From NCBI GenBank assembly GCA_028751875.1, contig CM054167.1, forward strand, positions 29,751,487 through 29,815,486: a DNA stretch of 64,000 nucleotides, read 5' to 3'. Shown here in pieces: positions 36,151 through 48,002 of the stretch (its first letter is position 1; every line of letters begins with the position of its first letter). Under the pieces are notes generated by a model. It had not been told where the DNA came from. It saw only the letters and a program-made list of their open reading frames with translations, and ran no database searches. Source of the DNA: Rapana venosa. Taxonomy: Eukaryota; Mollusca; Gastropoda; Neogastropoda; Muricidae. The translations under genes were made by a program, and so were the position numbers.

Positions 36151-36599
36151 GATGACATAATTTCAAGGACCAGGTGAAAACTTACCAAAGGACAACAGTA
36201 ATCCTTCATGAACCTGTTACTCTGCATGGTGAAAACTTCCAAAGACAACAGTATCCTTCATGAACCTGTTACTCGCATGGTGAAAACTTACCAAAGGACA
36301 ACAGTATCCTTCATGAACCTGTTACTGCTGCATGGCAGGAAGGATCAACACACCTGCAATTAGCAAACCATAAATCCACAAAACTCTTCTTCATCATCAA
36401 CATTGCACACTGTCTTTGTGTGTTGTGTGTGTGTGTGTGGTGTATGTGTGTGTGTGGGGGGGTGTGTGTGTGTGGTGGGGTGTAATGTGTGTGTGTGGGT
36501 GTAATTGTGTTGGCGTGTGTGTGTATGTGTAGGTGTGTGTGTGTGTGTTGTATGTGTGTGTTGGCGTTTGTTGGAGCGTGTTTATTAAAATTTTATTTA

Positions 36600-36942
36600 T
36601 TTTATTTTATTCTTTTATAGCGAGGATAATGGAATAAGCACTTATGTGCTTTTTTACATCCAGTCCCTGTGTGTATGCGGTTTTGTCAATTCTGTCATCT
36701 GTTCCCACCGGCACACAATGGCCTACTCTTACAAAAAGCGGAACAGGATTTAACGTGTGCGCAAGATGTTCTGTGTGTGTTCGCACACAGGGCCTCGGTT
36801 TATAGTCTCATCCGAAGGACTTTGTGGGAGAGTGGAGTCTGCACTGATGTTAACTCCAGGGGAAAATATCCCCTTGAACAGGAACTGAACCTGGGTCGTC
36901 AGATTGCGAGTGCAATGTTCTAACCACTAGGCTATCCTTGTG
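36600..36942 (-). mobile_element. tRNA-derived SINE (family A), reverse, copy 3
   Basis: The cleanest reverse copy. The tail has ATAAGCACTTATGTGC, and the head region read on the minus strand gives GGATAGCCTAGTGGTTAGAA (A-box) and a B-box-like GACCCAGGTTCAGTTCC. A (GT)n tract lies on each side. Confidence 0.85.
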
Positions 36943-36944
36943 TG

Positions 36945-36983
<39 letters not shown>

Positions 36984-37094
36984 GTGGTGTGTGTGTGTGT
37001 GTGGTGTGTGTGTTGGTGTGTGTGTGTTGGTGTGTGTGTGTGTGTGTTGGTGTGTGTGTGTGTGTTGGTGTGTGTGGTGTGTTTATTTATTTAT

Positions 37095-37350
37095 TTTATT
37101 CTTTTATATAGAGGATCATGGAATAAGCACTTATTTGCTTTTTTACATTCGTTCCATGTGTGTATGCGGTTTTGTAAATTCTGTCATCTGTTCCCATCGG
37201 CACACAATGGCCTACTCTTACAAAAAGCGGAACAGGATTTAATGTAAGTGCAAGATGTTCTGTGTGCGTTTGCACACGGGGCCTCAGTTTATAGTCTCAT
37301 CCGAAAGACTATTGGGGAGAGTGGAGCCTGCACTGATGTTAACTCCAGGT
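37095..37350 (-). mobile_element. SINE family A, reverse, head missing, copy 3
   Basis: Tail (TATAGAGGATCATGG, ATAAGCACTTATTTGC) to middle (GTTAACTCCAGG), then a (GT)n tract. It ends at the same point as copies 1 and 2. Confidence 0.75.
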
Positions 37351-37429
37351 GTGTGTGGTGTGTGTGGTGTGTGTTGGTGTATGTGTTGGTCTGTGTGTGT
37401 GTTGGTGTGTGTGTTGGGTGTATGTGTTG

Positions 37430-37473
<44 letters not shown>

Positions 37474-37942
37474 TGTGTGTGTGGTGTGTGAGAGTGAAGT
37501 GAGATGTGTCTACAATACTTAGACTGAGAAGTTTGACACCCTCTATGCCACTATAACCATGCATTACGCTGATGCCACTTCTTACACACACGCACACATA
37601 TGCATACATGCACATGAGCATGGACACACACACATATATATCCGCCACACATACACAATGAAATACACACACACACACACACAACATACACACACCAACA
37701 CACACACTCCAACACATTTAATTTTTTAATTTTTTTCCCATTTTATTCTTTTATACCGAGGATAATGGAATAAGCACTTATATGCTTTTTTACATCCAGT
37801 CCCCGTGTGTATGTGGTTTTGTAAATTGTCATCTGTTCCCACCGGCACACAATGGCCTACTCTTACACACACACTTTTAGTCACACATAAGCATCTGCTT
37901 TTCTCCTGCATTTCTCCCTGTCTGTCTCCCTTCATCTAATAT

Positions 37943-38335
37943 GGGAGACGGGATAGCCTAGTGGTTAGAACATTGCACTCGCAATCTGATGACCCGGGTT
38001 CGATTCCCATTCAAGGGAATATTTTCCCCTGGAGTTAACATCAGTGCAGACTCCACTCTCCCCAAAAGTCCTTCAGATGGAGACTATAAACTGAGGCCCC
38101 ATGTGCGAACGCTCGCAGAACATATTGCACACATGTTAAATACTGTTCTGCTTTTCGTAAGAGTAGGCCATCATGTGCCGGTGGGAACAGATGACAAAAT
38201 TTACAATACCGCATACACACAGGGACTGGATGTAAAAAAGCACGTAAGTGCTTATTTCATTACCCTTGATATAAAAGAATTTATAAAAATTTTTTTAAAT
38301 CACATATCGTGAAAGTGACGTTAAATCACAACAAC
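37943..38335 (+). mobile_element. tRNA-derived SINE (family A), forward, copy 3
   Basis: The best copy of the family in the window. A-box GGATAGCCTAGTGGTTAGAA and B-box GGGTTCGATTCCC are both intact, and the tail has AAGCACGTAAGTGCTTATTTC and then ACAACAACAA. It runs to within about 100 bases of POLR1B exon E. Confidence 0.9.
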
Positions 38336-38369
38336 AAACCACACACACACACACTACACACACACAACA

Positions 38370-38409
<40 letters not shown>

Positions 38410-38432
38410 ACACATATCAGGAAACAACTCAC

Positions 38433-38516
38433 CACAGACTTGTAGATACAGCCCTGACAAAAGCCTCGTTCATAAGAAGCTTTGTTGATAACGATAGCAT
38501 CTTCCATGTCGTAACC
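38433..38516 (-). CDS. POLR1B: POLR1B exon E, catalytic segment, copy 3
   Basis: This 84-base exon on the minus strand is open throughout. It reads GYDMEDAIVINKASYERGF and then CQGCIYKSV, with acceptor TCAAG and donor GTGAGT. It is the strongest exon in the window. In RPB2-family subunits the Glu-Asp of this motif sits at the polymerase active centre and contributes to the second metal ion. The GYDMEDA spelling favours Pol I or Pol III over Pol II (GYNQED). The neighbouring exons settle Pol I. In phase it follows exon D, which ends with Ala-Thr. Confidence 0.95.
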
Positions 38517-38576
38517 CTTGACATACATCACAACACATATCGTGACAATGATAATATTGCTTGTTTCTGGCTGCAT

Positions 38577-38900
38577 AGTGTGTGTGTTTGTGTAGGCGTG
38601 TGTGTGTGTGTACATGTGTGTAGGTATGTGTGGTGTATAGGTGTGTGAGTGTGTGTGTGTGTAGGGTGTGTGTGTAGGTGTGTGTGTGTGTGTAGGTGTG
38701 TGTGTAGGTGTGGGTGTGTGCGTGTGTGTAGGTGTGTGAGTGTGTGTATGTGAGGTGAGGTGTGGTGTGGTGTGTGTATGTGCATGCATGTGAGTGTGCA
38801 TGTGCACGCATGTTTAGTGTGTGGTGTGGTGTGGTGCGGTGTGGTAATGGTGGTGTATGCGTGCATGCATGTGTGCATGTGTGTGTATGTGTGTGCACCC
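38577..38900. repeat. GT-rich tract upstream of exon E, copy 3
   Basis: Same tract as at 8765-9115, here dominated by GTGTGTAG units. Confidence 0.8.
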
Positions 38901-39366
38901 ATTTTACACATTTATTTACACATTCACACACACGCATGCACATATAAACACATACACGCTAAACAGATGACAAAATTGACAAAGCTGCACGCACAAAGGG
39001 ACTACATGTAAAAAAGAAAGCACTGGAGTGCTTATTCATTATTAAAAAAACCCAAAACAAATTTCAAAATTAAGTTTTTAAAATCAAAACAAACAAAACC
39101 CACATTCAAACAAGGAGACACACACACACACTAAACCTCCCCAAACACACACGCACACATACACAAAACTAAACCTCACAAATACACAGACACACACACA
39201 CCACAAAAACAAAAGGACACCACACTACCCCACCCCACACACCCCTCAACCACACCACCACTCAACATGCTACATCTTCATTTTACTCTAAATTCAACAG
39301 ACACTGCCTACATTGCTCTCCAATTAAACTCATCCATGCCCCCTCCCCCCACCACCCAATACTTAC

Positions 39367-39541
39367 GTGGCGGAGATGACAGCAACGATGGCGTTGGAAA
39401 CCCACGGGAAAACTCGTCGATGTTTGTAGTCGTCGTATCCCTCTGTCCTGACGACAGGCATCTGTGGCGTGATCACCGGTACAAAATTGTTGTCCGCCCG
39501 AAGCGGGAATGAATGCACGGGCGTGCCATGGCTCTGGCCAT
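39367..39541 (-). CDS. POLR1B: POLR1B exon D, copy 3
   Basis: Complete exon on the minus strand. Acceptor GTCCGCAG is followed by ATGG(G)CAGAGC, corresponding to the MGxxMG start after PRN-YQCQ. Then come HSFPLRADN, ITPQMPVVRTEGYDDYK and NAIVAVISAT. Small indels interrupt the frame after ADN and around the EFPVG codons. The donor reads GCCACGTAAGT, one T shorter than copies 1 and 2 (GCCACTGTAAGT). The copy 1 form gives a phase-0 junction with exon E (AT then GYD), so copy 3 probably has a deletion there. The 44-bp minisatellite begins directly at the acceptor. Confidence 0.9.
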
Positions 39542-41085
39542 CTGCGGACACACAGCCCCAGGGATTCCACAGTGCGCACACACACAAGCCCAGCATTCCA
39601 CAGTGTGTACACACACACAAACGCATGACACACAGCCCAGCATTCCACAGTGTGTACACACACACCCAAAGCATGACACACAGCCAGCATTTCCCCAGTG
39701 GGGCACAACACACAAACCCACATTCCACAGTGCACACACACCAACGCTGACACACAGCCCAGCATTCCACAGTGCACACACACCACACACAGCCAAGCAT
39801 TCCACAGTGCGCACACACAAAAACCCAGCATTCCACAGTGCGCACACACCCACCCCAGCATTCCACATGCGCACACACCGCCCAGCATTCCACAGTGCCA
39901 CACACACACAGCCCAGCTTCCACATCGCACACACACCAGCCCAGCATTCCACAGTGCGCACACCACACAACCCAGCATTACCCGTGCCAATACACAGCCC
40001 GCATTCCACAGTGCGCTACAGCCAGCATTCACAGTGCGCCACACCAGCCCAGCATTCCACAGTGCGCACACACACAGCCCAGCAATTCACAGGTGCACAA
40101 CAAAACACAAGCCCAGCATTCCACAGTGCGCACACACACAGGGCCCCGCTTTCAAAAAGGCGCACACCACAACGCATGACACACAGCCAGCATTTTCCAC
40201 AGTGTACACACACAACGCATGACACACAGCCCAGGGAAATTCCCCAGTGCGCACACACACAAAACCCAGCATTCACAGTGCGCACACACACAACCCCATG
40301 ACACCAAAAGCCCAGCATTCCACAGTGCCACACACACAGCCCAGCATTCCACAGTGCGCACACACAACACAGCCCAGCATTCCACAGTGCGCACACACAC
40401 AAAAGCATGACACACCCAGCATTCCACAGTGCACACACACAACGCATGACACACAGCCCACAATCCACAGTGCACACACACAAGCAGTGACCACAGCCCA
40501 GCATTCCACAGTGCACACCCCCACAAACACAACGCATGACACACAGCCCAGCATTCCACAGTGCACACACACAACCATGACACACAGCCCAGCATTCCCC
40601 AGTGCACACACACACAACACACAGCCAGCAATCCACAGTGCCCCACACCCAAAGCATGACACACACCCAGCATTCCACAGTGCGCACACACCACAACATG
40701 CACACAGCCCAGCATTCCACAGTGGGGCACACACACAGCCCAGCAATTCCACAGTGGGGCCCCCACACACACACCCCAATGGGATACACACCGCCCAGCA
40801 TTCCCCACACACAACGCATGACACACAGCCCAGCATTCCCACAGTGCACACACAAAGCATGACACACAGCCCAGCATTGCACAGAGCGCACACCAATGCA
40901 ATGAACAGCCCAGGATTTCACAGTGTACAAACCCTCAAGCATGAAACCACAAGCCCACATTACACAGTGCGCACACACACACACACAACCATGGCACACA
41001 GCCCAGGATTTCACAGTGTACACACATACAACGCATGACACACAGCCCAGCATTCCACAGTGTACACACACACACACAACTGCCC
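39542..41085. repeat. ~44-bp minisatellite, copy 3
   Basis: Same unit, about 38 copies, half the length of copies 1 and 2 and without the A/G island. Its lower-coordinate edge is the last intron base before POLR1B exon D. Confidence 0.95.
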
Positions 41086-41830
41086 CCATAGGGATGCCAG
41101 GGGCCTGTGAGTATAAACAGCATCCTCACCTTCTGGAAATTCTGTGCTAGAAATTTCCTCTTTTCTATCACTCTTTTTTCTGCCTTGTTCCTTATCTTCC
41201 TGTCACCTCCTTCTTGTCTATTTTCTGCCTCCTTGGTCCATTCTCCAGCCTTTTTTCCACAAAGACTTAAAAGATAACAATCCTCTCTTGTGCCAAAGTT
41301 GGATGCGCTGGGCCTGACTTGTCAAGTGGTTAACGGCAGTGTGATGCATTTTCACTAATATAACAGACAACAATAGTTTCTGTCTGAAACCTTCGATGAA
41401 AAAAAAGAAGAAGAGGAAGAAACACACAACCCATGAAACAGCCCAGGGGTTACACCATTTCTTCTTTCTCATCGTAGAACGCTCAGACAGAAACTATTAT
41501 TGTCTGTCATATGAGCGAAAATGCGTTGCGCTGCCGTTAAGCGCCTGACAAGTCAGGCCCAGCACATCCAACTTCGACCTGGGAGAGAAAAATTTATCTT
41601 TTAAGTCTTTCTGGGGGGAAAGGCGGGAGAATGGACCAAGACAGAAAATAGACAGGGAGGAGGTGACAGGAAGGAAAGGAACAAGGCAGAAACAAAGAGA
41701 GGAATAGAAAAGAGGGAATTCCTAGCACAGAATTTCCAGAAGGTGGGGATGCTGTTTATACTGACAGGCCCCCAGCATTCCCAAGGGGGACACAGAATTT
41801 CCAGAAGGTGGGGATGATATTTAATGATAT
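41085..41830. mobile_element. Repeat D inverted pair, copy 3
   Basis: Forward element about 41085-41430, ending in an AAGAAGAAGAGGAAGAA tail, and reverse element about 41465-41830. The arrangement matches copies 1 and 2. Confidence 0.65.
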
Positions 41831-43559
41831 TTATACAGACAGCCTCCCCCCCACTACATTCCCTATGGAGGAAAACCATATGAAGACTTCAATGACCTGG
41901 CTCCATGAAGTGGTGGGTTTGAATCTCGGCAGCAGCAGAGTCTGGTGAATTAAGTAGGTACGGGGATTCTGATGTTCTCCCAGGTCAACTGTAAGCGCAG
42001 AACTGCCAGTGCCTAATTTCCCTCATTGATGTAAATGCACATGCAGTAAGCAAAATTTGCACATAATGCATATCGGGCTCTGTGGGTTATGGAAACACAA
42101 ACATACCCAGCATGCACTCTGTACCTGGGGAGGAATGGACTCCGCCAGGTTCAGCTTGCCTAAAGACACAGGGCCTGCAAACTTGCTGAGCAGTGCCCCA
42201 GTGATTCCTGTGGGGAGTGAAGGCAAAGAAGAACTTCTCTTTGTTATTATTTTATTTTATTTTATTTTTAAGAAGTAGTTCTAGTATCAAGGACACTACA
42301 GCCGATGTACTGGTCATTCCTTCCACACAAAACTATTAAGGAGTAGTCCTCGTTCATTCATTCCGCAATACGGTAAAGAAGTTAGTGTATCAAGAGTCCT
42401 TTGCACAAGACTATAAACCAAGGCCTTGTGTGTGCGAATGCATGCAGAACATCTTTGCACACACATTAAAAACCTGTTCTGCCTTTCGGAAGAGTAGGCC
42501 ATTGTGTGCCGGTAGGAACGGATGACAATTACCCCCCCCATCACCCAAACCACAGGTGTGTTTAGACACCATCCCCGAAGTCGGAATGTGGCTACCTAAA
42601 GTGGTGGGAGAACGGTCACCTACACAACAACCTCACCACCACTGTGAACCTCCGGAGCCCTAGCCCAGGAACGGATGGGAAAAAAAAAAGAAAAGAAAAA
42701 GTGGTATCAGGGACAGTCATGACAGCAGATGGAAGGAAATCTTCGTTTCTTCTTAACCTAGCACAAACCTCTAGTAATGATGATGATGATGATGATGTAT
42801 GGAATTTATATAGCGCTGAATGTGAATGTAAACATGGAGGGGGGGGTGGGGGGAAGGGGGGTGTTTGCATACGCCAAAAATCTCTCCATCGGTGAAACTC
42901 AGAGCTGTAGCTGAGAAGAAACAACACCCCCACCACAGAAAATGAGGACACCGTTCTGTACACACTGTCATGTCATAAAACTGAAACGTCCCTTTTTCCC
43001 CCCCCCTTCCATCTCCCTCCCCCAGCTGGACCCGCCAGGTTCACTTCACCAATGGCCAAAATTTGGCGTATGCCGCCGCTTCGCCCACCAGAAGGTGGAC
43101 GCGTTCCGACTTTGGAATGAAATGCGGGGTATGTTCCTGTTCCGTGACCCGGTGAACGCCGACATAAAATTACAGGGAGTTAACCTGCATACCTTCTATA
43201 TTTATATATAATATATATATATAATAACACATACACACACATGAAGGGAATCAAAGCACTGGCAGGTCTGCACTTGTAAACTGACCTGAAAGATTGTAAA
43301 AAAAAAAAAACAACCCCCAAAAAACAACCCCAAACCCGTGCTTAATTAACGGGGCAACACCGAGATTTAAACTCACGACTTCATGGACCCGTTGGGATTG
43401 TCGTGGAATGGCCTTAACCATTCTGCAATAGCGTCCATCATGGTACGTTAGTCTGATTTCCCCATCTCCCCTCCCCCCTCACCCCCTCCCCAAAAAAGGG
43501 GGAAAGGGATCACCACCACCACCCCCACAACAGCGACAACGACGAGTGAAGAGCGTACC

Positions 43560-43672
43560 TGGCACTGGTAAAATGTTGCGAGGGCGGGGGGTTGTTGTCG
43601 GCGAAGGGACTCAAGTTTGGGCCGGGAGGGCTGGGGATAGTCTGTGACGACACTTCCATGGGTTTGGTGATC
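43560..43672 (-). CDS. POLR1B: POLR1B exon C2, copy 3
   Basis: A 113-base exon with acceptor GTGTCGGCAG and donor CAG|GTACGC. One frame reads PNLSPFADNN. After skipping one base in a C run and one in a T run, it continues PRNIYQCQ at the donor. RPA2 has a PF-D-x-N-x-SPRNMYQCQ segment immediately before MGKQTMG, which is where exon D starts. The CQ at the end of YQCQ is typical of Pol I (Pol II and III have other residues). The 20-bp minisatellite starts about 70 bases upstream in transcription order. Confidence 0.8.
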
Positions 43673-43744
43673 TGCCGACACAACACGACACACATGACAA
43701 AAACATCAAGTGTTGCCTCCTCCACCTCCTCCATCCGTCTGCGC

Positions 43745-44992
43745 ATGGATCTTATCTTGCTGCTACGGGATCTTATCTTGCTGCTACGGGATCTTATCTT
43801 GCTACTACGGATTTTATCTTGCTGCTAAGGGGATTTTATCTTGCTGCTATGGAGCTTATCTTGCTGCTATGGATCTTACTTGCTGCTACGGATTCTTATC
43901 TTGCTACATAGATTTTAAATCTTGCTGCTACGGACTTATCTTGCTGCTATGGATCTTATTTTTGGGCTGCTATGGATCTTATCTTGCTGCTATGGGTCTT
44001 ATAATAATAAAAAATAATAATAATAAAGATGTATGGAATTTATATAGCGCTGAATCTTGTAAAGCAACAAATCCAAAGCGCTCAGATGACTTTGTTTTTT
44101 AATACGAGGAAAAGGGAATAAGCACTCATGTGCTTTTTTCTTTTACATCCAGTCCCCGTGTGGATGTGGTTTTGTAAATTTTGTCATCTGTTCCCACCGC
44201 ACACAATGGCCTACTCTTACAAAAAGCAGAACAGGATTTAACGTGTGCGCAAGATGTTCTGCATGCGTTCGCACACGGGGCCTGGTTTTATAGTCTCATC
44301 CAAAGGTCTTATCTTGCTGCTATGGATCTTATCTTGCTGCTTGCTGCTATGGATCTTATCTTGCTGCTATGGATCTTATCTTGCTGCTATGGATCTTAGC
44401 TTGCTGCTATGGATCTTAGCTTGCTGCTATGGATCTTAGCTTGCTGCTATGGATCTTATCTTGCTGCTATGGATCTTATCTTGCTGCTATGGATCTTATC
44501 TTGTTGCTATGGGTCTTATCTTGCTGCTATAGATCTTATCTTGCTGCTACTATGGATCTTATCTTGTTGCTATGGGACCTTATCTTGTTGCTATGGATCT
44601 TATCTTCCTGCTATGGATCTTATCTTCCTGCTATGGGTCTTATCTTGCTGCTATAGATCTGATCTTGCTGCTACTATGGATCTTATCTTGTTGCTATGGG
44701 ACCTTATCTTGCTGCTTTGGATCTTTATCTTGCTGCTATGGATCTTATATTGCTGCTATGGATCTTATCTTGCTGCTATGGATCTTATCTTGCTGCTATG
44801 GGTCTTATCTTGCTGCTATGGGTCTTATCTTGCTGCTATGGTTCTTATCTTGCTGCTTATCTTGCTGCTATGGGTCTTATCTTGCTGCTATGGATCTTAT
44901 CTTGCTGCTATGGGTCTTATCTTACTGCTATGGGTCTGTATCTTGCTGCTATGGGTCTTATCTTGCTGCTATGGATCTTATCTTGCTATCAT
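43745..44992. repeat. 20-bp minisatellite with embedded SINE, copy 3
   Basis: Same array with nearly perfect units. The reverse SINE A fragment lies at about 44090-44307. Because three units make 60 bases, all frames stay open and give LLLWILSCCYGSYLAAMDLI-type peptides, which are artefacts. Confidence 0.95.
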
Positions 44993-45544
44993 TTTACCAA
45001 CACAGCACAAGCCAGCAAGAAAATCCACACACATACATCTCTTGGAGGTGGTTTTGTGCGAGTGTGTGTGAGTGTGTAGTGTGTGTGTTCTCAATGAGTG
45101 AGTGTGTAGTGTGTGTGTAGTGTGTGTGTGATGTAGTGTGTGTGTGTAGTGTGTGTGTGTAGTGTGTGTGTGTAATGTGTGTGTGTGGTAGTGTGTGTGT
45201 AGTGTATGTGTGTAGTGTGTGTGGTGTGAAGGTGTAGTGTGTACACACCTACATTAGTGGGCAAATTTGCAATACGAGCATTTTAGGAACACTTTTGCAT
45301 AATTATTACGACATCTCATTTAGTTTACCACCGAAGACAAATGCGTTGTATCAGGAGATAAAGCGTTTTGCCCTGCTGATATGTTTGTTCAATGCCAAGA
45401 CGATTGCACGTACAAAATCAGAGCAGCTCTTCAACATCACACACACATTCAGAGTTGTAGGCAAAGCAAACACCTCTCCTTTACCCACTACAGTCAATTC
45501 ATCCCAACTTCCTCAAATCACTTCACCAGTGAAGTGAAAGACAT

Positions 45545-46045
45545 CTGAGATAAGGCAGATGATGAATCTGTTTCTCCAGATGATGGAGAATGTGTCTCTC
45601 CAGATGATGGTGAACCTGTCTTTCCAGATGATGGTGAACCTGTCTCTCCAGATGATGGTGAACCTGTCTCTCCAGATGATGGTGAACCTGTCTCTCCAGA
45701 TGATGGTGAACCTGTCTCTCCAGATGATGGTGAACCTGTCTCTCCAGATGATGGTGAACCTGTCTCTCAATGTTGGTGACCTGTCTCTCCAGATGATGGT
45801 GAACTGTCTCTCCAGATGATGGTGGATCGTTTCTCCAGATATGGGAACCTGTCTCCAGATAGGTGAACCTGTCTCTCCAGATGAATGGTGAACCTGTCTC
45901 TCCAGAGGATGATGGATCGGTTTCTCCAGATGATGATGAACCTGTCTCTCCAGATGATGGTGAACCTGTCTCTCCAGATGATGATGAACCTGTCTCTCCA
46001 GATGATGAATGTGTCTCTCCAGATGATGAATCTGTCTCTCCTCCT
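45545..46045. repeat. 24-bp minisatellite, copy 3 (open in several frames)
   Basis: About 21 units of CTCTCCAGATGATGGTGAACCTG plus T, mostly exact. Since the unit is a multiple of three, it encodes eight-residue repeats: MVNLSLQM and DDGEPVSP on the plus strand, HHLERQVH and IIWRDRFT on the minus strand. It lies in the POLR1B intron between exons C and C2. Confidence 0.9.
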
Positions 46046-46059
46046 TCCCATGATGATTA

Positions 46060-46280
46060 ATTAACGATTCTCTGGCACTCCTCTCACTGCTTTCCGGCCT
46101 CTGTGTGTGTGTTGGAATGGACTGAATGTGTGTGACGTTACCAAAAGCACAGCTGTCTATCAAACCCTGTGAATCAGACTCTCTGCCTTCCACTCTCCTG
46201 CTGTCTGAATGCATGGACGTTCCTCCTCCGCACCACAACACCTCTAGCATCAATCAATCTCTGGCTTTTTTCCTATCTGC
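46060..46280 (-). other. Conserved unassigned open frame, copy 3
   Basis: Homologous to 17870-18085 with several indels. On the minus strand it contains SDSRRVEGRESDSQGLIDSC, which is identical to copy 1 over that stretch. Confidence 0.25.
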
Positions 46281-46499
46281 ATATATATATATATGTGTGT
46301 GTGTGCGTGTGCATATAAATATATATTAATAATAATATATATATATATAATTATATAATATATATATATAATATATATATATATATCAGCAATTGTCTTG
46401 ACTGGCCTGAAAAAAGCTATAGTGCGGAGTGTATACCTAGTGTACTGAGTGTATGTGTGCATGTGTGTGTATCAGAGGTTTATCACAGTTCTTGATTAA

Positions 46500-46850
46500 A
46501 CCATTGACGCTGGGGGCAACAGCAAAGTGAGAGGCTGTATGACCAGTGGCTTTCTTTCCCACTCATGGAATTCCACTTTACAGCTTAGTCTTTAGTGATC
46601 GACTATGACTCTGACTAGGAGGCTTGACTTGCACATCCTTATGTGCTGCAGCCCTGGGGGCTAGTTGGCCTTTGGAGAACATCTCCAACGCTGACTGTCC
46701 TTATGCCCACTTGGCCGAGAGAGTGGGGATGTACTGTGGGCAAGGCATCTCCACTATAATCAAATTTCTGCCCAGTTTCCGAAACAGCAGCTGCCTCCTC
46801 TGCTGTTTTGGAGGTCATCGTCGAAAACGACGGACTAACATACATATATC
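46500..46850 (-). mobile_element. Interspersed repeat F, copy 3
   Basis: Diverged counterpart of 18340-18650, ending in GTCGAAAACGACGGAC followed by AT-rich tracts. Confidence 0.55.
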
Positions 46851-47158
46851 ACCATCATCATATTTTATTATTGAGTACATAGAGTTCATATAGTGTATTG
46901 AGCATACAGTGTGTATGTAATAGTGTTCTTGAGTGTATAGTATATTATTTATATATATATACATATAATATATATATACTATAGTGTACCGAGTGTATGT
47001 ATATGTATATATGGTGTACATATAGAGTATTGAGCATACAGTGGTATGTATAATGTACTGAGTGTATAGTATATTATTTTTATATATATATATATATATA
47101 TTATATTCTATGTCGAGTGTATAGTGACAGAGAGTAACAATCAGGTGCATGTAAGCTG

Positions 47159-48000
47159 GGAAAATCCCAACAGTAACTCAGCAACATCAATTCCAACCCC
47201 CCCCACCCCCCCCCCACACACACCACCCCAACCCCCAAAAAACAACCACACGGGTAAAAATTTTTGACAAAACTGCTGCATTCGGGGATTTTTTTTTTTA
47301 ATACCCCTTCCCTACAGGTGATTTAGACACCACCTCCGCAGTCTTTCCCAAAAATATCTATTTTACACACCCCATCTCGCCCCTTCTGTTGCTGTCTCTC
47401 TCCTTATATATACCCCACAATGATTCCCAGAAAAAGTCTTCAGGGAAAATAAGCGGAGTAAAAAAGGCGCATCATAGGGGGACTGGTTATAAAAAAAAAC
47501 GATGCTTTTTTTTCCATTTCCTCAAAAAAAAGAAAAACCCCACAGTCCAATCTTGTATGAATTTAACAAACCAAAGCGTTGCTTTAAAAACATTTACATG
47601 TGGCAAAAAACCTTTCACAAAAATTTTAACAATTTTTAATTTTGTGCAACACACATTCACATCCAAAAAACCAACACACCACGTAGGAGGTGAAAACTCC
47701 CGCAAAAGGGGAAAGGGGTCGCAAAAAAAGGGTTTGAAGGGATTAAAAGACAAAGAAGGTTTTGGAAAAAGCGAGAGGGGGAGGCTTTCCGAACGGATAG
47801 GCAAAAGAGAAAGAGCGACAGCCAACAGGGGACTGTTTAATCTGGGTGTTTGAAAGCAAAGGTGTCTGGCAGCAGGCAGAGGTAGCGAGACACTAAGGAG
47901 CATACCGTTGGTGAAGACAGTTACAGGTACATGAGGCTGCAGCATTTGTGGATACATTTGTCACGGAAGGGAAAAAATCTTATTTTTCATACACACACAC
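47159..48000. other. Low-quality-looking sequence, no gene seen
   Basis: C-rich (47195-47240) and then A-rich homopolymer-laden sequence. Frames on both strands are uninterrupted for about 150 codons but of poor composition, and no domain was recognised. It looks like sequence with inflated homopolymers. Confidence 0.4.
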
Positions 48001-48002
48001 AC

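Larger units (their letters stand above)
35441..47158. repeat. Third, diverged copy of the block (partial)
   Basis: Collinear with 5455-19000 of copy 1 and its image in copy 2, but with many single-base and small indel differences. It has a 44-bp array half as long, no poly-A/poly-G island and one missing SINE-like insertion. It lacks the equivalent of 2704-5450, including exon F. Its tandem arrays are cleaner and its exons mostly closer to intact, so it may be the more accurate representation of the locus. Confidence 0.85.

Noticed and set aside
37943..38020. Functional tRNA gene
   Set aside because: The A- and B-boxes are good, but there is no closing acceptor stem or terminator, and the head is joined to a SINE body found many times in the window.
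42942..43211. Plus-strand exon with GMFLFRDPVNAD, thought to match the LFLFTTP segment of RPA2
   Set aside because: It lies on the opposite strand from every POLR1B exon and between two exons that are adjacent in the protein. The match is a few residues.
44409..45120. Long Leu/Cys/Tyr-rich frames (LLLWILSCCYGSYLAAMDLI type) resembling membrane proteins
   Set aside because: All three frames of the 20-bp array stay open because three units equal 20 codons. There is no start context or conservation.
47487..47957. 156-codon minus-strand frame
   Set aside because: No recognised domain and homopolymer-rich. Repeated attempts to match the missing RPA2 exon between C and C2 gave nothing convincing.
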